Shown: positions 26,201 through 36,436 of the stretch, piece after piece | Position numbering within the stretch: position 1 is the first letter of the stretch | Layout of the letters: each line of letters opens with the position of its first letter | From: Acidobacteriota bacterium | GTDB lineage: Bacteria > Acidobacteriota > Holophagae > Acanthopleuribacterales > Acanthopleuribacteraceae | Direction: 5' to 3' | NCBI GenBank assembly: GCA_020637335.1 | Contig: JACJWC010000013.1 | Location: 1-64,000 of the forward strand | Length of the DNA stretch: 64,000 nt | Translations under genes and position numbers: made by a program | Notes under the pieces: generated by a model | The model's input: only the letters and a program-made list of their open reading frames with translations | What the model was told of the DNA's origin: nothing | Databases searched by the model: none

Positions 26201-28338
26201 GGAGATTTGGGTCCGTCCTGTTGCAGGCGTTGGTAAAACGCGTCCAAATCGGCAATGGGCCGATCACAGGTCATTTTGTGACAAAAATAGGCCAAGGTCG
26301 AGTCTTTTTCCGCAGTTTGATCGCGGCAGTAGGGCGCCAACTCTGTTATCAAGCCGCCCGCCGACGGGCGATGGATCACGACCAAGTTGGGGCTAAACGT
26401 CTGGCGTAAAAGATCACGCAAGGGGTCAATCTCATCTCCGCTGATGACCAATTCACTGCCTTCCTCCAAGGCATGATAAAGCGCTTGAAGCAGGAACGTA
26501 TGGCCAGCAGGGTAGTGGCGAACGGCTCCGGAAGCGGCTCGTAAGGTGGCTTCGGCATAGGTCTCCCATTTGGGATCACCGGTCAGGCGGGCCAATTGGA
26601 TGAGGCAGGTGGCTGCCACACCGTTTCCACTGGGAATGGCGCCGTCGTAAAAGTCTTTGTTGCGGAAGAGCAGGTCATTCGCGGGTTCGGTTTGGAAAAA
26701 GCCACCGTGTTCGCTGTCCCAGAAACGGGAAATCGCCTCATCCATCAAGCTTATGGCTTTTTGCAAATACTCCGGCTGGAACGTGGCGGCATAAAGGGCC
26801 AAACTGCCATAGGTCAAAAAACTGTAGTCCTCAAGCAGCGCGGGGAGACGTGCTTCGCCCTCGCGAAAGCGTTTGAGCAACTGACCCTCGTTATCGCGGA
26901 TGTGGGTCAGCACAAAATCCAGCGCTTTTTCGGCTGCAGCCACAAAGGAGGGTTGATTGAGAATAAAACCCGCCCGAGCCAGGGCAGCAATCATCAGCCC
27001 GTTCCAATCCGTCAGAATCTTGTCGTCTTTTAAGGGATGAATGCGCGATTCACGGGCCATAAAGAGCTGTTGCCGCCAGGTTTCAAGCAGGTTGCGGCAC
27101 ACGGTTTCGGAAGCGTTCCAGGTCTCGGCCCAATGGGCGATGGGCTGTTTGAGATGGGGGATATTATCGCCGGTTTTGTGGCCACTAGCCTCTTCGCGAA
27201 AATTGCCACCCTGCTCAATCTGGAAACATTGGTTCCAGCGGCGACCGCTGGGCTCGCCCAGCACCGTTATGACCTGCTCGGGGGTCCAGACATAAAACTT
27301 GCCTTCAACCCCTTCTGAATCAGCATCTTCCGCCGAATAGAAGCCTCCAGATGCATCCGTCATGGTGCCCAATACGTACTGGCCAATTTCTGCGCAGACC
27401 GCTGCATAAAATGGGTTTTGCGTGATTTGAAACGTTTCGGCATAGGCCAACAAGAGCAGGGCTTGATCGTAAAGCATCTTTTCAAAGTGGGGCACCAACC
27501 ATTGGCGATCCGTCGAATAACGGTGGAACCCAAATCCGACATGGTCAAAGATTCCGCCTTTGCGCATGGCAAACAGCGTAGATTCGACCATGATCAGCGC
27601 ATCGGGGTTGCCGGTTAAATGGTAGTAACGCAACAGAAAACACAGGTTATGCGCTGTTGGGAACTTGGGTGCCTGGCCAAAACCGCCAAATTCGGGGTCA
27701 AAACGACCGTGCAGAGCGCGAAACGCTTCATCCAAATCAGAGGCCTGCAAAGGGGTTTCGGGTTGGGCGGTCGGTCGAGTCGCCAACCGTTCCGCCAGGA
27801 GCGCTGCATTGTGGTCGACAGTTGCGCGGTCGGTTGTCCAAATTTCGGATATGCGGGGAATCAAATCATTCATGCCGATTCGTCCAAACCGGCTGGTTTT
27901 GGGGAAATACGTGCCAACATAAAAGGGTTGGCGTTGGTGGTTGAGCAAAACGGTCAACGGCCATCCGCCGCTGCCGGTTGCCATCTGGCAGGCAGTCATG
28001 TAGATGGCATCGATATCGGGGCGTTCCTCGCGGTCAACCTTGACACAGATGAAATGGTCATTCATCAGCTTTGCAATTTCCGGATCTTCAAAACTCTCGT
28101 GTTCCATAACGTGACACCAGTGGCAAGTGGCGTAACCAATTGAGAGAAATACCGGTTTATTTTGGCTGCGTGCCGCCTCAAATGCGGGATCGCCCCACGG
28201 GTACCAGTCAACTGGATTGGCTGCGTGTTGTAAAAGGTAGGGGCTTTTTTCAAACACGAGGCGATTCCAGTCAGGTCCACCATCCTCAGGCAATTTTTGC
28301 AGGTGCTCGGCTGTTGGCAACGGTGGACGGCTGGTCAT
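26197..28338 (-). CDS. YyaL/Spata20-type thioredoxin-domain protein (DUF255)
   Basis: A 713-residue protein. The ATG at 28338 is preferred because GAGGAAG precedes it. An N-terminal thioredoxin-like domain (about 15-170) has the CHWCH motif (Cys72, Cys75) and the family signature VDREERPDID. The rest is an alpha/alpha-barrel resembling N-acylglucosamine 2-epimerase or cellobiose epimerase folds, with LTDWNGLMIAALARAG and SGNGVAATCLIQLARL. Members are widespread from bacteria to humans, but their biochemical role is poorly defined. It lies between an acyl-CoA ligase gene (10 bases upstream) and a HAD phosphatase gene (overlapping downstream). Confidence 0.9.
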   Translation of the reverse strand: MTSRPPLPTAEHLQKLPEDGGPDWNRLVFEKSPYLLQHAANPVDWYPWGDPAFEAARSQNKPVFLSIGYATCHWCHVMEHESFEDPEIAKLMNDHFICVKVDREERPDIDAIYMTACQMATGSGGWPLTVLLNHQRQPFYVGTYFPKTSRFGRIGMNDLIPRISEIWTTDRATVDHNAALLAERLATRPTAQPETPLQASDLDEAFRALHGRFDPEFGGFGQAPKFPTAHNLCFLLRYYHLTGNPDALIMVESTLFAMRKGGIFDHVGFGFHRYSTDRQWLVPHFEKMLYDQALLLLAYAETFQITQNPFYAAVCAEIGQYVLGTMTDASGGFYSAEDADSEGVEGKFYVWTPEQVITVLGEPSGRRWNQCFQIEQGGNFREEASGHKTGDNIPHLKQPIAHWAETWNASETVCRNLLETWRQQLFMARESRIHPLKDDKILTDWNGLMIAALARAGFILNQPSFVAAAEKALDFVLTHIRDNEGQLLKRFREGEARLPALLEDYSFLTYGSLALYAATFQPEYLQKAISLMDEAISRFWDSEHGGFFQTEPANDLLFRNKDFYDGAIPSGNGVAATCLIQLARLTGDPKWETYAEATLRAASGAVRHYPAGHTFLLQALYHALEEGSELVISGDEIDPLRDLLRQTFSPNLVVIHRPSAGGLITELAPYCRDQTAEKDSTLAYFCHKMTCDRPIADLDAFYQRLQQDGPKSP

Positions 28339-28348
28339 AGGCACTTCC

Positions 28349-30010
<1,662 letters not shown>

Positions 30011-30088
30011 GGGCACGCTCCTTTAAAGCAGGGTTTTGGCCACTATCTAAAATTGGATCCGCGGTGTCAAGTTAAACTGAACGGTCCT

Positions 30089-31150
30089 TCAGGGTCCGAA
30101 AGCGAATGGACTGAACAAAAGCTGATCCACTTTTTGGTTTTGATTGTCGTAAATGTTGATCAAAATGTCGCCTGTGTTGCCGTATTGGGATTGGTACAGC
30201 TCCGCAATTGGCGATAGGTCAAACGTTTCTTGCGCATCCTGAAACGCCCGTAGGCAAGCGCCATTCGGCAGGATTTCCTGGACCATCGTCACATTGATTT
30301 GAACCGGATTGGACTCGAGGAATTCGGGCCGATAATACAGTCGCGATTGGTAGCGGCAGGTGACGGGATAGGTCACGTCCAAGCGTAATAATTCTTCCTG
30401 AACGGTGGCTGCACGGATTTCATACGGGTCTTTTTGCACCTCAGGAAACGTTTGGTTTGTCGATTCTGCCGAGGCAAAGATAGGTTCCGGAATGCCAGCG
30501 GTTAGCCACAGATAGCGTTTGTCCATGGTTCCGCCGAGCGCAACAACGGCGAATCGATCTGCGGAATCGCAATGAAAACGGGTGGCGGTCTGGCCGTCGC
30601 CAAACAAATCGCGAAACAGAGCCGTTTGTTTGGCACGTGGGCCCAAACTCAACGTGATGGTGTCCGTGCCCTGATCCGTTTCACGCGCCACGCTGATATC
30701 GATGGACCAATCATTGACATTGACTAATGCCAAGCCTTGCCACAATAAATCCGATTCCGCTTTGACGATTGGCAGTAAGGTGTAGTGGTTGTTTAGGCTC
30801 CAAATCGCTTCTTGCGAAGAAACCGTCTCAGCCGATACAGACGCCTCAATGCTCGAGGCGATGCGGACCCTTTGGGATCCACTGATAAAAAGATGTGATG
30901 CTTGTTTGGGTACTAGATCTTCGGCCTTTTCCACCAAGGTCTCACCGGGTTTCAAGGCGACAGCTACTGTACCAAGCGGTTCCCCGGCCTCGCTAAACGG
31001 TCGTAAATAAAGCACTTTCTCAAGATCCGATGCATTCTGGATGTGCAGAAAGGTAGAAAATCCGCCAGCGACTCGGGTCAAGTGAGGAATGACGCCTTCG
31101 GCATCCACCTGGAACCCAAGTACCAATACAAAACAGAGCTGGTTCAGCAT
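30089..31150 (-). CDS. secreted protein of unknown function
   Basis: A 353-residue exported protein with a signal peptide (MLNQLCFVLVLGFQVDA). The ATG at 31150 has AGGAGG at ideal distance, which rejects a longer in-frame extension. The body appears to be all beta: alternating hydrophobic strands with repeated patterns such as TFLHIQNASDL, WQGLALVNVNDW and TDTITLSLGPRAKQT. These resemble tandem Ig-like folds seen in secreted proteins that report on peptide and polysaccharide surfaces. No catalytic motif or anchor is seen. It is a lone gene bounded by the acyl-CoA ligase unit and a spacer with direct repeats. I do not recognise the family. Confidence 0.65.
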   Translation of the reverse strand: MLNQLCFVLVLGFQVDAEGVIPHLTRVAGGFSTFLHIQNASDLEKVLYLRPFSEAGEPLGTVAVALKPGETLVEKAEDLVPKQASHLFISGSQRVRIASSIEASVSAETVSSQEAIWSLNNHYTLLPIVKAESDLLWQGLALVNVNDWSIDISVARETDQGTDTITLSLGPRAKQTALFRDLFGDGQTATRFHCDSADRFAVVALGGTMDKRYLWLTAGIPEPIFASAESTNQTFPEVQKDPYEIRAATVQEELLRLDVTYPVTCRYQSRLYYRPEFLESNPVQINVTMVQEILPNGACLRAFQDAQETFDLSPIAELYQSQYGNTGDILINIYDNQNQKVDQLLFSPFAFGP

Positions 31151-31244
31151 GTCTGCACCTCCTGCTGGGTTTGTTTTACCTAGTTTAGCAAATTGACTGC
31201 CATCATGTTTCAAGTCTGGGTTAATTAAACGCCTGAGGATTAAA

Positions 31245-31270
31245 GGACCAAGGTCCAAGGACCAAGGTCC
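31245..31270. repeat. tandem GGACCAAGGTCC repeats
   Basis: Two copies of GGACCAAGGTCC separated by AA (14-bp period), each itself nearly palindromic. They are followed by CCTAGTGACCCTAATCC, which echoes the GGTCATTA repeat. The spacer lies upstream of the secreted protein gene and beyond the 3' end of the zinc-ribbon gene. Confidence 0.6.
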
Positions 31271-31302
31271 CTAGTGACCCTAATCCTTGAAATGCCCCAA
31301 TC

Positions 31303-32394
31303 CTACATGCGGCTGCGGATGTAGAAAAACAGAGCAATGGCACCAATGCCCAGCAGGACAGCGCAGGCGATTTTAATTGCGCTGTACGGGCGTTCACCGG
31401 AAACGGCCCCGGTCCGTGCATTGACCATGAAGCGGAAGACCCGATCCTTGAAACGGTAAGCACTGAGCCAAACGGGTAACAGGATATGTTTAAACGTCAC
31501 CTTGCTGTGCTGGGTTGATTTCCACAAGATGCGTTGGTGGTCCCCGCCAATCTGACGACAGATATGTTGATCGATAATCGGCGCCATGCGGTCTTGGGCC
31601 AACTGAAAACCTTGGCCCAACGGGACTTGGTAACCTTCGGCCAGGAAGCCGCTCAGGAAGCGGTCGTCGTAGGGGGCCAAATCGCCCAGGTCCCATGGTT
31701 CCAGGGCCTGGGTGTATTTGCGTGGCAAGGATTCGCTGGCCATGACCAGGACATCGTCAAAGGGAACCTGCACATGGCCAGATACGTGACGCCAACGGGT
31801 CTTGCGCACTTGGCGGCTGCGCACTTCCGCTTTGCCGTTGACATGGGTGGTATAGGTTTCTGTCTCCCAATAGTCATCACCGCGTTGGCCTTCGTATTGG
31901 GTAAAGGTTTGGCTGTCAAAGGTCCAATACGGCGTGTAGATGCCTTTTAGTCGGTCGCGATCCTTTTGGTGTTTGAGCATGGACGGCGCAAACCACAACC
32001 CTTTTAACCATTTTTCAAAACCGGACATGGCTTGGTCTTGTGTAATGCGAAACGGCAAAACGGCTTGTGGTTTGAGATGGCTGCTGCTGAGGGTTTGGCC
32101 CACCAAAGGCGACCCGCAGAAGGGGCAAGTGGATGCAGTCGCCTGGTTTTGAAATTCCACTTGAGCGCCGCAGGGTTCACAACGAACCTGTTTGACCTGG
32201 ATTTGGGGCGACTCGCGTTCCATTTTCTGTAACCAGGTCTTGAAATCCAGTTCCTCAATGGTGGCGGGTGGGATCTCAATTTGATTGGCAAACCCGCAGT
32301 AAGGGCAGGTCAATAATTGGGATCCCGGATTCCACTGCAAATCCGCGCCGCACTGACGGCACGGAAACTGTTGTGGTTGTGGCGCTTCGCTCAT
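31303..32394 (-). CDS. double zinc-ribbon membrane protein
   Basis: A 363-residue protein with two N-terminal zinc ribbons of the CxxC-x14-CxxC type (Cys12/15/30/33 and Cys72/75/90/93). An intervening helical stretch is followed by a large region (about 105-335) of the kind annotated as TFIIB-type zinc-ribbon or primosome-like proteins in genomes. One C-terminal transmembrane helix (about 341-359) anchors it. Nothing supports a true helicase or transcription role. It follows the SPFH-GYF gene by 9 bases, and this pairing suggests the two form one membrane-associated complex. The role is unknown. Confidence 0.75.
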   Translation of the reverse strand: MSEAPQPQQFPCRQCGADLQWNPGSQLLTCPYCGFANQIEIPPATIEELDFKTWLQKMERESPQIQVKQVRCEPCGAQVEFQNQATASTCPFCGSPLVGQTLSSSHLKPQAVLPFRITQDQAMSGFEKWLKGLWFAPSMLKHQKDRDRLKGIYTPYWTFDSQTFTQYEGQRGDDYWETETYTTHVNGKAEVRSRQVRKTRWRHVSGHVQVPFDDVLVMASESLPRKYTQALEPWDLGDLAPYDDRFLSGFLAEGYQVPLGQGFQLAQDRMAPIIDQHICRQIGGDHQRILWKSTQHSKVTFKHILLPVWLSAYRFKDRVFRFMVNARTGAVSGERPYSAIKIACAVLLGIGAIALFFYIRSRM

Positions 32395-32403
32395 GGACGA
32401 CCC

Positions 32404-33540
32404 TTAGAATTTGGGAGGTAAGGGCGGCGGCACATCCTCAAACAGGTTCTTGAGGTCGGCCACTTGATTGGCGGGTTGCCAATCGCTCATGCCCTTTTTC
32501 CAAACCAAGGTTTCAGGCGTTATGGCACCCGAATGGATTTGCGCCTGCATCTGCTGGGCATTAAACGGACCGGCCTTTTGGCCATTGATACCGGCGTAGT
32601 AACTGACAGCGCCGGGCAGCGGGGGAGGCTCATCATGGGCAGACGGAGCCGGCGCTGCTTGCGGGGCTTGCGGGGCTTGATTCTGCGGGTTCATGGCGTT
32701 GGCCATTTGCTGAGCCATGGCGAAACCCATGCCCATGCCCATTCCATCGGAAGCGCCTCCGCCCGGATTTTTGGCCGCGGCTTCCATAGCCTTAGCGGCC
32801 TGAAACTGGGTATATTGATTCAAATTGCCCAAAATGCCCATGCTGGACCGTTCGTCCAGCGTTTTTTCAACCTCGGGCGGTAACGAAATGTTTTCGACCA
32901 GTAACTTGGTCAGGCCCAGCCCAAAGGCGATGAAATCGGGCGCAATGCGGTCGGTCAGGAAATCGCCCAACTCGTCGTAATTTGAGGCCAAGTCCAGGAT
33001 GGGAATTTTGGATTCACCCAGGAGGTCGGTAAAACGCGAAACAATTATATTGCGGGTCTGATCGGTAATATCTTCGACTTGGAAGCGTGCGTTGGTGCTG
33101 ACTAATTCCTTCAAAAAATCCTCGGGACTATCAATGCGCATGGCGTAGGTGCCATAAGCACGCACCCGAATGGGACCAAACTCCGCGTCTCGCAACATGA
33201 CCGGGTTCTTGGTGCCCCATTTCAAGTCGGTGAATTGTTGGGTGGATACAAAATAGACTTCAGCTTTGAATGGCGAATTAAAACCGTATTTCCAGCCCTT
33301 TAAGGTGCCAAGGATGGGCAAGTTCTGGGTTTCCAGGGTGTAGGTGCCCGGTTCAAATACGTCTGCAACCCGGCCTTCGTTCACAAATACTGCGGCCTGA
33401 CCTTCACGTACAACTAATTTCGCGCCGTATTTGATTTCGTTGTTGTAGCGTTCAAAGCGGTACACCAGGGTGTTGCGGCTGGAATCCAACCACTCGATGA
33501 TGTCAATGAGTTCGCCTTTAAATTTGTCCCAAAGACCCAT
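32404..33540 (-). CDS. SPFH-domain protein with C-terminal GYF-like domain
   Basis: A 378-residue protein related to YdjI-type 'virion core-like' SPFH proteins. The ATG at 33540 has GGAGGAG just upstream. An SPFH/band-7-like domain covers about 20-230 (for example GQAAVFVNEGRVADVFEPG near the N-terminus). It is followed by a Gly/Met/Gln-rich low-complexity linker (about 255-300) and a GYF_2-type domain (about 312-365, with GPFNAQQMQAQIHSG and KGMSDWQPA). There is no membrane helix. SPFH proteins oligomerise on membranes and organise partners; GYF_2 domains bind proline-rich peptides. The partner is likely the downstream zinc-ribbon membrane protein. A sigma-70 promoter for sucB lies in the divergent spacer. 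Confidence 0.85.
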   Translation of the reverse strand: MGLWDKFKGELIDIIEWLDSSRNTLVYRFERYNNEIKYGAKLVVREGQAAVFVNEGRVADVFEPGTYTLETQNLPILGTLKGWKYGFNSPFKAEVYFVSTQQFTDLKWGTKNPVMLRDAEFGPIRVRAYGTYAMRIDSPEDFLKELVSTNARFQVEDITDQTRNIIVSRFTDLLGESKIPILDLASNYDELGDFLTDRIAPDFIAFGLGLTKLLVENISLPPEVEKTLDERSSMGILGNLNQYTQFQAAKAMEAAAKNPGGGASDGMGMGMGFAMAQQMANAMNPQNQAPQAPQAAPAPSAHDEPPPLPGAVSYYAGINGQKAGPFNAQQMQAQIHSGAITPETLVWKKGMSDWQPANQVADLKNLFEDVPPPLPPKF

Positions 33541-33655
33541 ACTGCTCCTCCTCGGAAAAAGTGGCATCAGTATACCAGTCAAGCCCACTTCCTAAAAAAG
33601 GCTAAATTGGCCTATCAACAGGATTTGTTCTTGCGGCACGACTCGGGTCAGCGCG

Positions 33656-33684
33656 TTTACAGCGCCCCGCAATCGGGTTAGAAT
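33656..33684 (+). promoter_or_regulatory. sigma-70 promoter for sucB-lpdA
   Basis: TTTACA (33656-33661), exactly 17 bases, TAGAAT (33679-33684): five of six matches in each hexamer. Initiation near 33691 gives a leader of about 54 bases before the sucB ATG. Confidence 0.6.
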
Positions 33685-33744
33685 GGCGACGTTTTTTGTT
33701 TCGGGCCAGTGCCGGAACCCGTATTTTTTTTGTTTGGAGCTGCA

Positions 33745-35004
33745 ATGGCGATTGAGATCAAAGTTCCCCAGGCGGGGGAATCGGTTACCGAGGCAATGAT
33801 TGGCCAGTGGTTTAAAGCCAATGGTTCCTATGTGGAAAAAGATGAGCCTCTGCTCGAATTTGAAACGGATAAATCCAATCTCGAATTGGTGGCGGAACAG
33901 GCGGGTGTCCTGACCATCCTTGCCCAAGAAGGCGAAGTGGTCAAGGTCGGCCAGGTCGTTGGAAAATTGGATACCGAGGCCAAAGCAGAAGGCGAGAAAA
34001 AAGAAAAATCTGAACCGGCGCAACCCAAAGCGGAAACCAAAACGGAAGCTAAAGCTGAGCCCAAAGCGGATACCCCGCTATCCCCAGCCGTACGCAGGGT
34101 CGTTGAAGAGCACAAGCTCGATCCCGCCCAGATCCCGGGTTCGGGGAAAGATGGCCGGATCTTAAAAGAAGACGCCATGAAAGCCGCGCAATCTGCGCCT
34201 GCACCGGCCAAAAAAGCTGAATCGCCGGCATCGGCACCTGTGGCCGCTCAAACGGCTGCAAAAACGCCCGCATCTGCACCTGTGGCCAAACCGGCCGCTG
34301 GCAGCCGATCGGAACGAACAGTGCCCATGTCCATGTTGCGGCGACGCATTGCCCAGCGCCTGGTCGAAGCCCAACATTCGGCAGCCATCCTGACCACCTT
34401 TAACGAGATCGATATGACGGCCATGATGGAAATGCGCAGCCGTTACAACGAAACGTTCCAAAAGAAATACGGGCTGAAATTGGGCTTCATGTCGTTTTTT
34501 GTCAAAGCCTGTGTGGAAGCCTTAAAAGCAATTCCCGAAATCAATGCTCAAATTCGCGACAACCAGATCATCTACCACGATTATTGCGATGTAGGTGTGG
34601 CCGTGGGTACCGATCGCGGGCTGGTCGTACCGGTCATTCGCGATGCGCACCTCATGGGGTTTGCCCAAATCGAACAGGCCATCGCCGATTACGCCAACAA
34701 AGCGCGTCAGGGCAAAATCAGCCTGGACGACCTGAGTGGCGGGACCTTCACCATCTCCAACGGGGGCGTTTACGGCTCATTGTTATCCACGCCCATCCTG
34801 AACCCACCGCAAAGCGGCATTTTGGGTATGCACAAAATTGAGAAACGCGCCGTCGTGGTCGATGATCAGATCGTTATTCGGCCCATGATGTACGTTGCGC
34901 TTTCCTATGATCACCGCATTGTGGACGGCAAAGAGGCCGTCACCTTCCTGGTCAAAGTCAAAGAAAGCCTGGAAGACCCTGCCCGTTTATTGTTGGAGAT
35001 TTAA
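33745..35004 (+). CDS. sucB: dihydrolipoyllysine-residue succinyltransferase (2-oxoglutarate dehydrogenase E2)
   Basis: A 419-residue acyltransferase core of the 2-oxoglutarate dehydrogenase complex. An N-terminal lipoyl domain carries the lipoylated Lys43 in FETDKSN. An Ala/Pro/Lys-rich linker, a peripheral-subunit-binding domain (about 108-145) and a second flexible linker follow. The catalytic domain (about 195-419) has His390 and Asp394 in SYDHRIVDG. The SNLELVAEQAG lipoyl site and the catalytic-domain sequence fit SucB better than pyruvate E2. The ATG at 33745 has TGGAG upstream; 12 codons of in-frame upstream sequence are rejected. lpdA starts immediately after the stop codon. The E1 gene sucA is not in the window. 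Confidence 0.9.
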   Translation: MAIEIKVPQAGESVTEAMIGQWFKANGSYVEKDEPLLEFETDKSNLELVAEQAGVLTILAQEGEVVKVGQVVGKLDTEAKAEGEKKEKSEPAQPKAETKTEAKAEPKADTPLSPAVRRVVEEHKLDPAQIPGSGKDGRILKEDAMKAAQSAPAPAKKAESPASAPVAAQTAAKTPASAPVAKPAAGSRSERTVPMSMLRRRIAQRLVEAQHSAAILTTFNEIDMTAMMEMRSRYNETFQKKYGLKLGFMSFFVKACVEALKAIPEINAQIRDNQIIYHDYCDVGVAVGTDRGLVVPVIRDAHLMGFAQIEQAIADYANKARQGKISLDDLSGGTFTISNGGVYGSLLSTPILNPPQSGILGMHKIEKRAVVVDDQIVIRPMMYVALSYDHRIVDGKEAVTFLVKVKESLEDPARLLLEI

Positions 35005-36399
35005 ATGAACTTTGATGTTGTGGTGATAGGTGCGGGCCCGGGCGGATACGTCGCGGCCATTCGCGCCGCTCAATTAGGTCTGAAAACAGCCTGTATTGAG
35101 AAGGAAAAGAGCCTGGGCGGCACCTGCTTAAATGTTGGCTGTATCCCCTCCAAGGCCATGTTGCACGCCAGCGAACAATTTCATCAGGCCTCGCACCTGG
35201 GCGATTGGGGCATTCAGGTCCAAGGTGTTCAATTGGACCTCGCCAAATTGTTGGCCAAAAAAGACAAGGTTGTAAAAGGCTTGACCACGGGTATCGCCGG
35301 CCTGTTCAAAAAGAATGGTGTTACTTCTATCCAAGGCACAGCCAAGTTGCTGGCCGACAAACAAATTCAGGTGACTGAAGCCGATGGCAGCCAACAAACA
35401 CTCTCAGCCAAAAACATCATCATCGCCACTGGCAGTGCACCGATCCAATTGCCTTTTATGCCCTTTGATGGTCAGACGATTGTCGATTCGACCGGTGCCC
35501 TGGCTTTTGATACGCTGCCCAAACACTTGGTCGTTGTTGGCGGTGGTGTGATTGGTCTGGAACTCGGTTCTGTCTGGAATCGGCTCGGTGCCCAGGTGAC
35601 CGTGGTCGAGTTTATGGACCGGGTCGCGATTACCATGGACCGTCAGGTCTCCAAGGATCTGCAAAAACAACTGGGTCGACAAGGCATCAAGTTCCAGCTG
35701 AATACCAAGGTGACCGGCTGTTTGGTTCAGGAAGGCAAAGCCATTCTGACTGCCGAAAATGCCCAAGGCGAACGACAACAAATTGAGGCCGACAAGGTGT
35801 TGGTCTGTGTCGGACGGCGTGCATATACCGATGGGCTCGGCTGTGAAGAGATCGGCTTGGAGCGCGACAAGGCTGGCCGCATCGTTGTCGATGGCCACCT
35901 ACAATCCGGAATCCCGGGCCTTTACGCGATCGGCGATGTGGTACATGGTCCCATGCTTGCCCACAAAGCGGAAGATGAAGGTATCGCCGTTGCCGAACGA
36001 ATTGCCGGCAAACCGGGCCACGTCAACTACGATGCGATTCCCGGCATCATCTATACCCACCCGGAAGCAGCCTCAGTTGGCAAAACCGAGGAGGAACTCA
36101 AAGAAAACGGCATTCCCTACAAAGCCGGTAGCTTCCCTTTCCGGGCCAATTCACGGGCGCGTTGTGTGGAAGATGTCGAAGGCTTCGTCAAGATCCTGGC
36201 CCATGCCGAAACGGATCGCATCCTGGGCGTTCACATGCTGGGTCCTATGGTTTCCGAACTGATCCAAGAAGCGGTTTTGGCCATGGAATTCTCTGCTTCG
36301 GCAGAAGATCTGGCCCGGACCGTTCATGGTCATCCGGGCTTTGGTGAGGCGATTAAAGAAGCCGCCTTGGGCGTTGATGGCCGTACCATCCATTTCTAA
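35005..36399 (+). CDS. lpdA: dihydrolipoyl dehydrogenase (E3)
   Basis: A 464-residue FAD flavoprotein that reoxidises dihydrolipoyl groups with NAD+. FAD binding GAGPGGYVAAI is at the N-terminus, and the redox-active disulfide is GGTCLNVGCIPSK (Cys41, Cys46). The NAD-binding motif VGGGVIGLELGSVW is near residue 177, and YAIGDVVHGPMLAHKA near 309. The C-terminal catalytic pair is within VHGHPGFGEAI, equivalent to HAHPTLSE. Length and motifs are typical. It begins one base after the sucB stop, so the two subunits are made together, and a strong intrinsic terminator follows. Confidence 0.95.
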   Translation: MNFDVVVIGAGPGGYVAAIRAAQLGLKTACIEKEKSLGGTCLNVGCIPSKAMLHASEQFHQASHLGDWGIQVQGVQLDLAKLLAKKDKVVKGLTTGIAGLFKKNGVTSIQGTAKLLADKQIQVTEADGSQQTLSAKNIIIATGSAPIQLPFMPFDGQTIVDSTGALAFDTLPKHLVVVGGGVIGLELGSVWNRLGAQVTVVEFMDRVAITMDRQVSKDLQKQLGRQGIKFQLNTKVTGCLVQEGKAILTAENAQGERQQIEADKVLVCVGRRAYTDGLGCEEIGLERDKAGRIVVDGHLQSGIPGLYAIGDVVHGPMLAHKAEDEGIAVAERIAGKPGHVNYDAIPGIIYTHPEAASVGKTEEELKENGIPYKAGSFPFRANSRARCVEDVEGFVKILAHAETDRILGVHMLGPMVSELIQEAVLAMEFSASAEDLARTVHGHPGFGEAIKEAALGVDGRTIHF

Positions 36400-36404
36400 T
36401 AACC

Positions 36405-36433
36405 CGGGCTCCTAACGGGGCCCGCCCTTTTTT
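36405..36433 (+). terminator. intrinsic terminator after lpdA
   Basis: An 8-bp GC-rich stem (CGGGCTCC / GGGGCCCG, one G-T pair) with a TAAC loop is followed by CCC and six T residues. It sits 6 bases past the lpdA stop and should end the sucB-lpdA transcript. Confidence 0.85.
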
Positions 36434-36436
36434 GCT

